Positions 54,169-63,627 of a DNA stretch of 64,000 nt are shown in pieces. A program made the translations under genes and the position numbers. The stretch's first letter is position 1. Every line of letters begins with the position of its first letter. The stretch spans positions 992,001 to 1,056,000 of the forward strand of contig NZ_CP090145.1 of NCBI RefSeq assembly GCF_023008245.1. Direction: 5' to 3'. Below the pieces are notes generated by a model, which saw nothing but the letters and a program-made list of their open reading frames with translations, had not been told where the DNA came from and made no database searches. This DNA is from Flavobacterium sediminilitoris. Lineage in GTDB: Bacteria; Bacteroidota; Bacteroidia; Flavobacteriales; Flavobacteriaceae.

Positions 54169-55800
54169 TTATTTTTTAATCACCTTCACACTGCCGTGTT
54201 GGGTATTGGTTCTAATTTCAATAAGGTAAATCCCTTGTGGTAAAGCGCTAAGCTCCATAGGAATGGTTTTGTCTCCTGTAATTTCTATACTTTGCAAGCT
54301 TCTTCCGTTTAAATCATACAGGGTAGCAGTTCCTTTTTCATAGTCAAAGTTGACAATCACATTGGTAAAATGTATAGCCGGATTTGGCATGGCTTCTACC
54401 GTGATTCGTGCTTTTTCCTCTCGCTCTTTATCGCGTAGTTTCACCACCCAAAAATCATAGCCGCCTTTTACCGAGTTTTTATCTCTAGAAACACTACCTT
54501 TTGATGTACCCGCTAACAAATAACCACCATCTCGGGTTTCAAGTAGTTTTTTCATCACTTCTTCACCCTTGCTTCCTACGGTTTGCGTCCAGATTTCTTC
54601 CCCTTTTGCATTGATTTTTAATGCAATATAATCGTTAATGCCTTCCTTGTCCGATTGCAGGCTTTTCACTTTTGACTTTTGACTTTTCACTTGTGCTTCA
54701 CTCTGTGCATAACCCCCTATTAAATAGCTCCCATCCGGATTTTCTACAATAGAGGTTAAAATATCAATCTTCCCATAATTGTAGGTTTCTTGCCAATCGA
54801 TATTCCCTGTTTTGTCTAGTTTTAATACCCAAAAATCAGTGCCTTCTTTGTTCGACTTTGATTTAGAATTAGTAGCACCAGAATTAGAATTTCCGCCTAC
54901 TATAAAGCCTCCGTCTTTGGTTTGTGAAAGCGCAAATAAATGATCATCTTGATCGCCACCCAGAGTGCGTTGCCATTCTATTGTCCCTTCTTCATCTAGT
55001 TTTACAATCCAGTAATCACCTAGTCCAAAGTTGCTCTCGGTTTTATCCCCTGAAATAGGAGAATTAGAATAACCACCCAAAATATAACCACCATCTATAG
55101 TTTGTGAAATACTTTTTAGTTCGTCTACATATTTACCCCCTAAGGTTTTTTGCCAAAGCACTTTCCCATCTTTGTCTAATTTCACTACCCAATAATCCAA
55201 ATTCCCTCTACTATCTTCACTTTTGCCATACACATCATCAACTCCCTTTTCATCTTTACCCGATTTATCTGAACTCGAGGTTCCTCCTAAAATATAACCC
55301 CCGTCTTTTGTAGGTGCAATACTCAAAAGACGCTCCATACCATTACCACCTATGGTTTTTTGCCACATTTCTTGTCCTTTAGCATTGAGCTTTATAACCC
55401 AAAAATCTTCTTGTCCTTTACACACTTCCTTCTTATCGAGTCCTTTATCAGAAGCAGAAGTACCCCCTAAAATAAAGCCACCATCATGAGTAATAGCAAT
55501 ACTCTGTAATAAATCCACTTTATTCCCTCCAAAACTTTTTTGCCAATCCAGATTCCCATGCTCATCCATTTTCCAAAGCCAATAATCCAAATCGCCCTTA
55601 TTTTTATCCTCTTTGTTCCCGTTTTTTCCAGAAATAGAACTTCCTGCTAAAATAAAGCCATAATCTGGCGTTGCAATAGCATCATACAGATATTCAGCAT
55701 GTTTTCCTCCGTAAGATTTTTCCCAAAGAATGTCTTGGGCAAACACTAAGGGTGAGACAATAGTCATTGCCAGCACACCTAATTTTAATTTTATATACAT
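54169..55800 (-). CDS. T9SS-sorted repeat protein heading the Rhs operon
   Basis: This 543-residue protein has a signal peptide (MYIKLKLGVLAMTIVSPLVF). About seven repeats of about 60 residues each carry WQKSFGG/WQKTLGG, an SI..T.DGGYILGG motif and FWVVKL/YWIVKLD, suggesting a beta-propeller. The last about 80 residues are a T9SS type A sorting domain (VEAMPNPAIHFTNVIVNFDY, TATLYDLNGRSLQSIEI, LPQGIYLIEIRTNTQHGSVK). The protein should reach the cell surface by the Por/T9SS system. It is first in the operon with the 1075- and 1147-residue proteins. Codon choice and GC content look higher than in the following island. Confidence 0.92.
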   Translation of the reverse strand: MYIKLKLGVLAMTIVSPLVFAQDILWEKSYGGKHAEYLYDAIATPDYGFILAGSSISGKNGNKEDKNKGDLDYWLWKMDEHGNLDWQKSFGGNKVDLLQSIAITHDGGFILGGTSASDKGLDKKEVCKGQEDFWVIKLNAKGQEMWQKTIGGNGMERLLSIAPTKDGGYILGGTSSSDKSGKDEKGVDDVYGKSEDSRGNLDYWVVKLDKDGKVLWQKTLGGKYVDELKSISQTIDGGYILGGYSNSPISGDKTESNFGLGDYWIVKLDEEGTIEWQRTLGGDQDDHLFALSQTKDGGFIVGGNSNSGATNSKSKSNKEGTDFWVLKLDKTGNIDWQETYNYGKIDILTSIVENPDGSYLIGGYAQSEAQVKSQKSKVKSLQSDKEGINDYIALKINAKGEEIWTQTVGSKGEEVMKKLLETRDGGYLLAGTSKGSVSRDKNSVKGGYDFWVVKLRDKEREEKARITVEAMPNPAIHFTNVIVNFDYEKGTATLYDLNGRSLQSIEITGDKTIPMELSALPQGIYLIEIRTNTQHGSVKVIKK

Positions 55801-56125
55801 AAGTGAGTAGTTGTTAACAAATTGTAAAAGTCAAAGCTAGTTTTTAAAAAGATACCGGTCAATACGTATAAATACGTATTTTTCAATGTTTTTTGTACGT
55901 ATAAATACGTACTTTTCTCTTTTTAAGCGCAAGAAAAGGTAAAAAACAGTAAAAGTTTAACTAATAGACTTTATTTTTTTTAGGCTCAAAAATAGAACCA
56001 AATTGCATTGATTTTTAATTATTTTTAAATTTTAACCGTGATTACAGAAAAACTGTAATTTGTGTTAAAAACAAACACTTCTTATTAACATATAGCAACA
56101 AGAAGTGCCTATAAATTCCTGATTT
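55801..56125. other. Intergenic region, 325 bp
   Basis: Apart from the paired palindromes at 55862-55912 this stretch holds AT-rich sequence with no open frame of note. A weak inverted repeat (AAGAAGTG / CACTTCTT) around 56076-56107 may form part of the terminator of the 56126 gene. Confidence 0.4.
55862..55912. promoter_or_regulatory. Paired palindromic operator-like sites upstream of the Rhs operon
   Basis: ATACGTATAAATACGTAT at 55862-55879 and GTACGTATAAATACGTAC at 55895-55912 share the palindromic core TACGTATAAATACGTA, with centres 33 bp apart (about three helical turns). They lie 62-112 bp upstream of the 55800 start, and no such motif was seen elsewhere in the window. Two equal sites on one helix face suggest a dimeric regulator binding cooperatively. 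Confidence 0.55.
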
Positions 56126-56875
56126 TTAAAGAACTTCAATAATACTTAGAACATTAAACTCTTCGTTTTTTAAAGAATACTGTACGCCATTTAATTCCTG
56201 ATAAAAAGAAATCAGCATTAAAAATAACTGACAACCATTTCCTGTTGGAACACTAGCAGGAGTTAATACACTAGCATTAGGAGTAAAAGAAATAGGTAAG
56301 TTTACCACATTACTATAACCAATTTCCGATTCTCCTGTTTCAAAATCCAAATGCAAAACAACAGATTGCATACTAAAATGAGTAGCTCCTTGTGGAAACT
56401 GTAATTGCTCCGCAGGAATAAAATCAGTAAAAGAAATTACTCCATTGGCACTTTCAAAAACAAAAGGAGCAAACAATACATTGTTTAAAGGAGCATTAGC
56501 ATTAAAATCAAACCCTTTTAAAATTTGTTTCCCCTGAGCAGTTGAAACCCCTTCACTCACTTTTCTTTGTCCTCTCAAAGAAACCGTATCTAAATTTTTA
56601 ATCTTAGACATCAACTGCAACATCCTACTAGATAATTTACTGTCTTTTGCTTTAAAAACTAAACCACCTAACGCTAAGCGTAATAATTTTCCAGCACTAG
56701 CACTATGAGAAAACTCCGCCCCGTTCTCTCTAGTTCTAATAAAACTCGGATCATTTAGAATACGTTCCCTAGAAACACCCCCTTTTCTTCTTACAAAGTT
56801 TTTACCATCTTTTTTGTAGAAAGTTAAATCCTCAATTGTCCCTTCAATTTTCAAAATACCATTCGATTTTGCCAT
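56126..56875 (-). CDS. Conserved hypothetical protein, 249 aa
   Basis: This 249-residue soluble protein has no signal peptide. It starts MAKSNGILKIEGTIEDLTFY then KKDGKNFVRRKGGVSRERIL, continues with a helical region (SASAGKLLRLALGGLVFKAK) and ends in a beta-rich C-terminal half (FPQGATHFSMQSVVLHLDFE, NGVQYSLKNEEFNVLSIIEV). The start resembles a group of short Bacteroidetes proteins that begin with a Gly/Lys-rich strand and are of unknown function. No enzymatic motif was seen. It is a single gene with a good promoter. Confidence 0.82.
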   Translation of the reverse strand: MAKSNGILKIEGTIEDLTFYKKDGKNFVRRKGGVSRERILNDPSFIRTRENGAEFSHSASAGKLLRLALGGLVFKAKDSKLSSRMLQLMSKIKNLDTVSLRGQRKVSEGVSTAQGKQILKGFDFNANAPLNNVLFAPFVFESANGVISFTDFIPAEQLQFPQGATHFSMQSVVLHLDFETGESEIGYSNVVNLPISFTPNASVLTPASVPTGNGCQLFLMLISFYQELNGVQYSLKNEEFNVLSIIEVL

Positions 56876-56903
56876 AATTATATTTGTTTAAATGTTTAGA
56901 GTA

Positions 56904-56934
56904 CAAATATAAAAACTATTTGAAAATAATCAAA
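56904..56934 (-). promoter_or_regulatory. Bacteroidetes-type promoter (TTTG-N19-TATATTTG)
   Basis: On the minus strand TTTG (56931-56934), a 19-bp spacer and TATATTTG (56904-56911) match the Bacteroidetes -33/-7 consensus. The -7 element ends 28 bp upstream of the ATG at 56875. This is the best promoter match noticed in the window. Confidence 0.65.
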
Positions 56935-57146
56935 CAAAACAAAGAAAAAAATCTAATATTTGTAAATCAAAAAATCTTATTCCTCTCTCCTCTCTTAACC
57001 TCTATAGCTATTTTAAGACAGGTCACAAAACCTACTACTCCATATTAAAGGTTACTTAAAGGTTAGGATAAAGGGAGGATAGTGTATAGAAACAGTATGG
57101 AAGTAGTTTATAAGAAGAAAATAATCTTAGCAACATTAAAATCAAA

Positions 57147-57182
57147 AAAAACCCTGCAAATAAATTATTTACAGGGTTTTGT
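57147..57182 (-). terminator. Terminator after the aldehyde dehydrogenase gene
   Basis: On the minus strand AAAACCCTG and CAGGGTTTT pair, extended by TAAATAA / TTATTTG, and are followed by a run of T residues. It lies about 50 bp downstream of the ALDH stop. Confidence 0.85.
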
Positions 57183-57232
57183 ATAAATAAAGTAACCATT
57201 CACTAATTACTTGTCACTTTTTACTATAAAAA

Positions 57233-58786
57233 CTACAAATCAAATTTTATTCCTTGCGCTAAAGGCAATTGATCAGAATAGTTTATCGTATTCGTTTGTC
57301 TTCTCATATACACTTTCCAAGCATCAGAACCCGATTCTCTTCCTCCACCAGTTTCTTTTTCTCCACCAAAAGCACCACCTATCTCCGCACCAGAAGTACC
57401 AATATTTACATTGGCAATACCACAATCAGAACCTGCAAAAGACAAGAATTTTTCAGCCTCTTTCATACTATTAGTCATAATAGCTGAAGACAACCCTTGA
57501 GCTACACCATTTTGTAAATCAATTGCGTTTTCAACTTCTCCGCTATACTTCATTAAATATAAAATAGGCGCAAAAGTTTCATGTTGTACAATTTCAAAAT
57601 GATTTTCAGCTTCAATAATCGCTGGTTTCACATAACAACCACTTTCATATCCTTCACCTTCTAAAACACCTCCTTCTACTAATACTTTTCCACCTTCCGC
57701 TTTCGCTTTTTCAATAGCAGCTAAATAAGTATTAACAGCATCTTTATCAATAAGTGGCCCTACGTGTTTCGTTTCATCTAATGGATTACCAATTTTAATT
57801 TGACCATAAGCTCCCACAATAGCATCTCTAACAGTATCGTAAACCGATTCATGAATAATTAAACGTCTGGTAGAAGTACAACGTTGTCCACAAGTTCCTA
57901 CAGCTCCAAAAACAGCTCCTGGAACAACCACTTTTAAATCAGCAGTTGGAGTAATTATAATAGCATTATTTCCTCCTAACTCTAATAAAGACTTACCAAA
58001 ACGTTCTGCTACTTTTGCACCAACAATTCTTCCCATACGAGTAGATCCTGTTGCAGACACTAAAGGAATTCTAGTATCTAATGTCATCATCTCCCCTACT
58101 TTATAATCACCATTAATAATACAAGAAATACCCTCTGGTAAATTATTTTCTTTTAAAACCTCAGCTATAATATTTTGACAAGCAATAGAACATAAAGGTG
58201 CTTTTTCCGATGCTTTCCATACGCAAACATCTCCACAAATCCATGCAAGAGCTGTGTTCCATGACCAAACAGCTACTGGAAAATTAAAAGCAGAAATAAT
58301 ACCTACAACCCCTATTGAATGCCATTGTTCTCGCATTACATGTCCTGGACGCTCTGAAGGAATTGTCTGTCCATTCAATTGACGCGATAGTCCAACTGCA
58401 AAATCACAAATATCAATCATTTCCTGAACTTCTCCATAACCCTCTTGCAAAGATTTCCCCATTTCATACGAAACTAATTTCCCTAGAGGCTCTTTTAGTT
58501 CCCTTAATTTATTTCCAAACTGACGTACAATTTCTCCCCTTTGCGGAGCTGGTATAGCTCTAAAAGTTTTAAAAGCTTCAGTTGCTTTTTGCATCACGCG
58601 TTCATAATCTTCTTTTGTAGTAGTTGTAACAGATCCTATTAACGTTCCATCAACAGGTGAAAAACTATCTATTTTATCACCATTTGAAAACCACTCACTT
58701 CCTGTTGAAGTCCCTTGATTAATCTCTTTTACTCCTAATATTTCCAATGCTTCTTGCATTCCGAATTGTTGCGATATTGTTGACAT
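57233..58786 (-). CDS. amaB: ALDH7-type aldehyde dehydrogenase (antiquitin-like)
   Basis: This 517-residue enzyme is of the aldehyde dehydrogenase superfamily, subfamily ALDH7 (alpha-aminoadipic semialdehyde/L-piperidine-6-carboxylate dehydrogenase). Signs are the N-terminal LEILGVKEINQGTSTGSEWF, the NAD site segment GIISAFNFPVAVWSWN, the general-base region ELGGNNAIII and the catalytic Cys in GTCGQRCTSTRRLI. The length is as in the family. In lysine degradation it oxidises the semialdehyde to aminoadipate with NAD+. The gene symbol rests on subfamily similarity only. A TACATTTG -7 element lies at 58821-58828 on the minus strand. Confidence 0.88.
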   Translation of the reverse strand: MSTISQQFGMQEALEILGVKEINQGTSTGSEWFSNGDKIDSFSPVDGTLIGSVTTTTKEDYERVMQKATEAFKTFRAIPAPQRGEIVRQFGNKLRELKEPLGKLVSYEMGKSLQEGYGEVQEMIDICDFAVGLSRQLNGQTIPSERPGHVMREQWHSIGVVGIISAFNFPVAVWSWNTALAWICGDVCVWKASEKAPLCSIACQNIIAEVLKENNLPEGISCIINGDYKVGEMMTLDTRIPLVSATGSTRMGRIVGAKVAERFGKSLLELGGNNAIIITPTADLKVVVPGAVFGAVGTCGQRCTSTRRLIIHESVYDTVRDAIVGAYGQIKIGNPLDETKHVGPLIDKDAVNTYLAAIEKAKAEGGKVLVEGGVLEGEGYESGCYVKPAIIEAENHFEIVQHETFAPILYLMKYSGEVENAIDLQNGVAQGLSSAIMTNSMKEAEKFLSFAGSDCGIANVNIGTSGAEIGGAFGGEKETGGGRESGSDAWKVYMRRQTNTINYSDQLPLAQGIKFDL

Positions 58787-58820
58787 TGTAACTTTTTTAC
58801 TTGTTTTTGTTATATTTCTA

Positions 58821-58828
58821 CAAATGTA
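58821..58828 (-). promoter_or_regulatory. Candidate -7 element for the ALDH gene
   Basis: TACATTTG on the minus strand matches TAnnTTTG and lies 34 bp upstream of the ATG at 58786. The nearest upstream TTTG is 29 bp away, which is longer than the usual spacer. Confidence 0.4.
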
Positions 58829-58884
58829 TGAAATTGATTTTAATTTTTTTATTTTGACAAATAGGAAAAAACCTGACTATATTT

Positions 58885-59415
58885 TTATATAAATTTAGGG
58901 TTCGTTTCCATAATACTTCCACAATTACTACACGTTCTTTTTTCAATAGAAGTATAAAACGCTTTAAAATGGCTTAAAAAATCCTTTTCAATATCATTAA
59001 GTTTAAAATAAACCTCATATAATTTATGATTACAAGTATCGCAATACCACAACAATCCATCTTTAACAGGTAAGTCTTTCCTTTTTCTTTCAAAAACCAA
59101 CCCAATAGAACCCTCTTCCCTATTAGGAGAATGCGGAATTTTAGCAGGATGTAAATACATATCACCCGCACCTAGCTTCATTGATTTTTTCTTTCCATCT
59201 TCTTGAACATGAATTGTTATATTGCCTTCTAATTGATAGAACAACTCTTCTGTTTCATTATAATGATAATCTTTTCGAGCATTTGGTCCTGCTACAATCA
59301 TCACAATAAAATCCCCTGAATCAATATATAAATTTTTATTTGCAACTGGCGGTTTTAACAAATGTCTATTCTCCTCTATCCATTTAGTTAAATTGAAAGG
59401 TTTTTGTATACTCAT
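58885..59415 (-). CDS. nbaC: 3-hydroxyanthranilate 3,4-dioxygenase
   Basis: This 176-residue cupin enzyme opens the ring of 3-hydroxyanthranilate to the precursor of quinolinate in the kynurenine route to NAD. Visible features are the Fe(II) ligands His and Glu in KDYHYNETEELFYQLEGNI, the third ligand in DMYLHPAKIPHSPNREEGS, and the C-terminal rubredoxin-like metal site of the bacterial type (YCDTCNHKLYE and TCSNCGS, two CxxC pairs). The length is typical. Other kynurenine-pathway genes are not in the window. Confidence 0.94.
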   Translation of the reverse strand: MSIQKPFNLTKWIEENRHLLKPPVANKNLYIDSGDFIVMIVAGPNARKDYHYNETEELFYQLEGNITIHVQEDGKKKSMKLGAGDMYLHPAKIPHSPNREEGSIGLVFERKRKDLPVKDGLLWYCDTCNHKLYEVYFKLNDIEKDFLSHFKAFYTSIEKRTCSNCGSIMETNPKFI

Positions 59416-59444
59416 TTTAAAAAAAATTAAATGTAAAGTTAATA

Positions 59445-59493
59445 AAAAAAGAAAAGGTTAGTTTGCAATATAAAAATTACCTACTAACCTTTT
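59445..59493 (-). terminator. Terminator after the exonuclease/phosphatase-family gene
   Basis: On the minus strand AAAAGGTTAGT and ACTAACCTTTT pair around a 20-nt AT-rich loop, followed by TTTTCTTTTTTT-like sequence. It starts 28 bp after the stop of the 59521 gene. Confidence 0.75.
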
Positions 59494-59520
59494 CTTTTAA
59501 AAAAAATTAAAACCCGATTT

Positions 59521-60627
59521 TTAATTCACTTGTTTTATAAGATACAAATAAACAGGAAGGTGATCACTAAATCCTGGAACCCCATTTGAATTTCGTTTAG
59601 GATACCCTTTCCATCTTCCTTCGTTTTGAATTAAATAAGGCTTCTTAAAAACTTGAGCTTTCCAATAAGTCCAAGTAGTATAATCTTTTCTAACTAATGG
59701 TTCTGAAACAATCATTTGGTCAAATATATTCCAAGAATCTCTATAGCCCAATGTTCCTATTCCTTGCTTGTGCATCTTCTCCATTGGGTTATACATATCA
59801 AATGCTTTCAAGTCTTCTTTTTTCCCAATAGCCTTTATTCCTTTTTTCACACTCTTATTAGTAGGATCATCATTTAAATCCCCCATCGTAATAATCTTTG
59901 CATTAGGATTTATTTTATAAAGAGAATCTATTATTTTTCTATTTAATGCTCCTGCAGCTTCCCTATTAGGACTGCTTTTTTTCTCTCCTCCTGAACGAGA
60001 TGGCCAGTGATTAACAATAAAGTTAATCTCTTCCCCTTCTAAATAACCTGTAACTAACAATTGATCTCGTGTATAAATTCTTTTAGTTTTAGAATCTACT
60101 TCTACATTGTCATCTGTATCTTCAGTTATTTCTTCTTTCTCTTTTTTGTTGTTTTTTTCTCCATTCTCATATATATAAAGAGGAACGTTTATATAACTAG
60201 TAGGTGTGAAATATTTTTCCTGATACAATAAAGCTACATCAATACCCCTTTTGTCTGGAGAATCAAAATGTACAATTTTATATCCCTTGTCAACTATCTT
60301 TGGCATTTTTACCAAATCTTCTAGCACACGTCTATTCTCAATCTCACATGCTCCAATTACAACTGGAGAATTTGTAGGATTTTCATCAGTTCCTAACTCA
60401 ATAATTACTCTTGATAAATTTTCTAATTTCTTTTTATAATTTCCATGAGTCCAACCATTAGAAGGAGTATACTCTTCATCATAAGTTATAGGATCATTTA
60501 TTGTGTCAAACAGATTCTCAAAATTATAGAATGCAACCGTATGAATTTTAAATTTCTTTTCTTGCGAAAAAGATTGGTTAATTGTGAAAATCACAAAAAA
60601 AGCAGCTAAAAATTGTTTAATTTTCAT
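59521..60627 (-). CDS. Secreted endonuclease/exonuclease/phosphatase family protein
   Basis: This 368-residue protein has a signal peptide (MKIKQFLAAFFVIFTINQSF). The EEP fold motifs are FYNFENLFDTINDP (metal-binding Asn/Glu), VIGACEIENRRVLEDLVKMP (Glu), FIVNHWPSRSGGEKKSSPNR, IITMGDLNDDPTN (catalytic Asp-x-Asn) and GFSDHLPVYLYL (SDHxP). All catalytic residues are present. It is common in Flavobacteriia near TonB receptor genes and is predicted to be a periplasmic or surface nuclease or phosphodiesterase. Here it is divergent from the TonB receptor gene. Confidence 0.92.
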   Translation of the reverse strand: MKIKQFLAAFFVIFTINQSFSQEKKFKIHTVAFYNFENLFDTINDPITYDEEYTPSNGWTHGNYKKKLENLSRVIIELGTDENPTNSPVVIGACEIENRRVLEDLVKMPKIVDKGYKIVHFDSPDKRGIDVALLYQEKYFTPTSYINVPLYIYENGEKNNKKEKEEITEDTDDNVEVDSKTKRIYTRDQLLVTGYLEGEEINFIVNHWPSRSGGEKKSSPNREAAGALNRKIIDSLYKINPNAKIITMGDLNDDPTNKSVKKGIKAIGKKEDLKAFDMYNPMEKMHKQGIGTLGYRDSWNIFDQMIVSEPLVRKDYTTWTYWKAQVFKKPYLIQNEGRWKGYPKRNSNGVPGFSDHLPVYLYLIKQVN

Positions 60628-60700
60628 ATAATGAATGTTATGTTACCATCAATTTTAATACAAATCGGGTGCCAAAGGTAAATAATATTATTAAAAGTTA

Positions 60701-60708
60701 TACATTTG
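60701..60708 (+). promoter_or_regulatory. Candidate -7 element for the TonB receptor gene
   Basis: TACATTTG matches TAnnTTTG and lies 58 bp upstream of the ATG at 60767. There is no clear TTTG at the -33 position. Confidence 0.35.
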
Positions 60709-60766
60709 TAGGCTGTTAAGTTTAAATTACTTGGCCTTTAAATTATTATTAATTTTTATCCATTCT

Positions 60767-63616
60767 ATGAAAAAACTTGTATTAAGTACATTATTAGTAC
60801 TACAAGCTGTTTTTGTTTTTGCTCAACAAAACCCTGCCTTAAAAGGTTCAGTAGTTGATTCCAAAACTCAAAAACCATTACAAAACGTTGTTGCTACAAT
60901 CCAAAGCACAAATCAATCAGTAGTTACTGATTTTGAAGGGAATTTTTCTTTCAAAACATTACCTTCAGGTAAACCTGTGCTATTTATTAGCTCAACTGGT
61001 TACAAAACGCAAACCTTTGCACTAGAGCCTACAGAAGGTGAGACTTTAGATTTAGGTATTATTGTTCTTGAAGAAGATATTACTACTGAGCTTCAACTAA
61101 GTTTAGTAACAATAACTGAAAATGATTTAGGAGATGACAACACTGGTTCAGAAAGTACTTCTGGTTTATTACAAGCCTCAAGAGATACTTATCAACAGGC
61201 GGCAGCTTTTAATTGGGGGCAAGCTCGTTTCAGAATTAGAGGTTTAGACAATCAATATGGAAATACAATGATTAATGGTATTTCTATGAACAAAATTTAT
61301 GATGGAAGACCACAATGGAGTAATTGGGGTGGTTTAAATGATGCTACTCGTAATCAAGAATTCACAATGGGTTCTACTCCTTCTGATTATACTTTTGGTA
61401 GTATATTAGGAACGCAAGAAATCAATACAAGAGCTTCTTTTTACAGACCTGGAAACAGATTAACAATGTCTGGAACCAATACAAATTATAGCTGGAGAGC
61501 AATGGCAACTCATGCATCTGGTTTAGACAAAAACGGATGGGCTTTCGTAGTCTCTGCATCAAGAAGATGGGCTCAAGAAGGTTATTTTGATGGTACCGAT
61601 TATAGCGCAAATTCACTTTTCGCAAGTGTTGAGAAAAAATTCAATGATAAACACAGTTTAAACTTCACTTCTATCTACGCTCAAAATAGCCGTGGAAAAT
61701 CATCACCAAACACACAAGAAGTTACCGATATAATGGGAGTTAAATACAACTCTTATTGGGGATGGCAAGATGGTCAAAAACGTAATTCAAGAGATAAAGA
61801 CATTGCAGAACCAATTAACATGTTATCTCATTATTGGAAAATTACTGAAAAAACAACTTTAAATACAAATGTTGCTTACCAAACAGGAACAATTGGAAAT
61901 ACAAGAATTGATTTTCAAAATGCAAATAATCCAGACCCTACTTACTACAGAAACTTACCTAGTTACTTTTTAAATCAACCTCAATTATGGAATGATCCAG
62001 TAACAGATGCAAATGGTAACCCAGTACTAGACGGAAATGGAAATCAAGTTTACCAAAATCAAGATGCAATAAATGCCTTATCTTATTTTAAAGCCAATCC
62101 ACAAATTAACTGGAATGCAATGTACATTGCAAATCAAAATTCATCTAATGGAGGTAGAAGTGTTTATGCACTTTATGAAGACAGAACAGATGATTCTCAA
62201 TGGAGTGCAAACTCAATTATTAATTCAAGTTTATCAGATAACATAAGTTTAAATGGAGGAGTAAATTTCAAAAGATTAAAATCTCATAATCACCAAAACT
62301 TATTAGATTTAATGGGTGGAGAATATTTCTCTGATATTGATCCTTTCTATACAGGTAACAATGCTCAATCTGACTTAAACAATCCAAACAGACAAGTTCG
62401 TGAAGGAGACACTTATGGATACAACTATAATCTATTTGCTACTATCTTAGATGGTTTTACTCAATTCAAATTTAACTATAACAAGTTTGATTTTTATTTA
62501 GCTCAAAGTTTTTCAAGAACTGAATACCAAAGAGAAGGATTATACAGAAATGGAATTTATGCTGATAATTCATATGGAAAAGGAGATAAAGTAACCTATG
62601 AAAACTTTGGTTTTAAAGGAGGATTAACTTATAAAATAAATGGTCGTCATCTATTAGACTTTAATGGTTTATATATGACAAAAGCACCAATAATGCGTAA
62701 TGTATTTTCTAACGCACGTTTAAACAATAATATTACACCTAATTTAACTAATGAAGATATTATAGCTGCTGATGCAAGTTACATCATTAGAACACCTAAT
62801 CTTAAAGCTAGATTAACTGGATTCTATAACAAAATCTCAAATAGCTCTGAAATTTCATTCTTTTATGCAGAAAGTATAGGAGATGTTTCAGGTGATGAAG
62901 ATTCTTTTGTAAGTGAAATTGTAACTGGACTTGACAAACAATCAATTGGTGCAGAATTAGGTCTTGAATATCAATTAACTTCTACAATTAAAGCAACTGC
63001 TTCTGCTTCATACGGTCAATATATTTATTCTGACAATGCAAAACTTGTAACAAATGATGATGGAAGAGCTGCAAACGGTTTAAATCCACTAAAAGATTTT
63101 GGAACTGTTTATATTAAAGATTATCGCCAACCAGGAGTTCCACAACAAGCTTATTCGTTTGGTTTAGAATATCGTGACCCTCACTACTGGTGGATTGGAG
63201 CAAATGTAAACTACCTATCTGATAGTTATATCGATGTTTCAAGTATATTAAGAACAGATAATTTCGTTATTGATCCAGATCCAAATAATACAAATGGTTA
63301 TAGTTTCCCAGGAGCAACAGAGCCAAATGTTAGAAACATTTTAAAGCAAGAAAAATTTGACGGATTCACATTAGTAAACGTTGTAGGTGGAAAATCATGG
63401 AGAATTAGTTCTAAAAACAGGAATACATTCGGATTCTTCGCCTCAATAAACAATATATTTGACGTAACTTATAAAACAGGTGGTTTTGAACAATCAAGAA
63501 AAGCAACATATCCTGATTTAGTTGCAGATCAAGCAAATGGAACTCCTTCATTTGGATCAAAGTATTTTTACGGATACGGAAGAACATTCTTTGTTAATTG
63601 CTATATTAATTTCTAA
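60767..63616 (+). CDS. TonB-dependent receptor with CarboxypepD_reg-like domain
   Basis: The start at 60767 (MKKLVLSTLLVLQAVFVFAQ) was chosen for its clean signal peptide; the in-frame extension upstream adds 12 unlikely residues. The 949-residue product has an N-terminal CarboxypepD_reg-like domain (LKGSVVDSKTQKPLQNVVAT, about 25-105). A plug domain follows (FNWGQARFRIRGLDNQYGNT, MINGISMNKIYDGRPQWSNW), then a 22-strand barrel ending in YGRTFFVNCYINF with a terminal Phe. It takes up an unknown ligand with TonB energy. The gene that follows by 11 bp encodes a lipoprotein, a common partner arrangement. Confidence 0.94.
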   Translation: MKKLVLSTLLVLQAVFVFAQQNPALKGSVVDSKTQKPLQNVVATIQSTNQSVVTDFEGNFSFKTLPSGKPVLFISSTGYKTQTFALEPTEGETLDLGIIVLEEDITTELQLSLVTITENDLGDDNTGSESTSGLLQASRDTYQQAAAFNWGQARFRIRGLDNQYGNTMINGISMNKIYDGRPQWSNWGGLNDATRNQEFTMGSTPSDYTFGSILGTQEINTRASFYRPGNRLTMSGTNTNYSWRAMATHASGLDKNGWAFVVSASRRWAQEGYFDGTDYSANSLFASVEKKFNDKHSLNFTSIYAQNSRGKSSPNTQEVTDIMGVKYNSYWGWQDGQKRNSRDKDIAEPINMLSHYWKITEKTTLNTNVAYQTGTIGNTRIDFQNANNPDPTYYRNLPSYFLNQPQLWNDPVTDANGNPVLDGNGNQVYQNQDAINALSYFKANPQINWNAMYIANQNSSNGGRSVYALYEDRTDDSQWSANSIINSSLSDNISLNGGVNFKRLKSHNHQNLLDLMGGEYFSDIDPFYTGNNAQSDLNNPNRQVREGDTYGYNYNLFATILDGFTQFKFNYNKFDFYLAQSFSRTEYQREGLYRNGIYADNSYGKGDKVTYENFGFKGGLTYKINGRHLLDFNGLYMTKAPIMRNVFSNARLNNNITPNLTNEDIIAADASYIIRTPNLKARLTGFYNKISNSSEISFFYAESIGDVSGDEDSFVSEIVTGLDKQSIGAELGLEYQLTSTIKATASASYGQYIYSDNAKLVTNDDGRAANGLNPLKDFGTVYIKDYRQPGVPQQAYSFGLEYRDPHYWWIGANVNYLSDSYIDVSSILRTDNFVIDPDPNNTNGYSFPGATEPNVRNILKQEKFDGFTLVNVVGGKSWRISSKNRNTFGFFASINNIFDVTYKTGGFEQSRKATYPDLVADQANGTPSFGSKYFYGYGRTFFVNCYINF

Positions 63617-63627
63617 AAAAATTGATT

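Larger units (their letters stand above)
56876..57232. other. Intergenic region, 357 bp
   Basis: It holds the promoter of the 56126-56875 gene at its left side and the terminator of the aldehyde dehydrogenase gene at its right side. The middle (about 56940-57140) is AT-rich with purine-biased stretches and no supported gene. Confidence 0.5.

Noticed and set aside
55801..56125. Palindromes as intrinsic terminators
   Set aside because: The sites lack a GC-rich stem and T-run, are repeated at helical phase and lie upstream of a start, which suits operators better.
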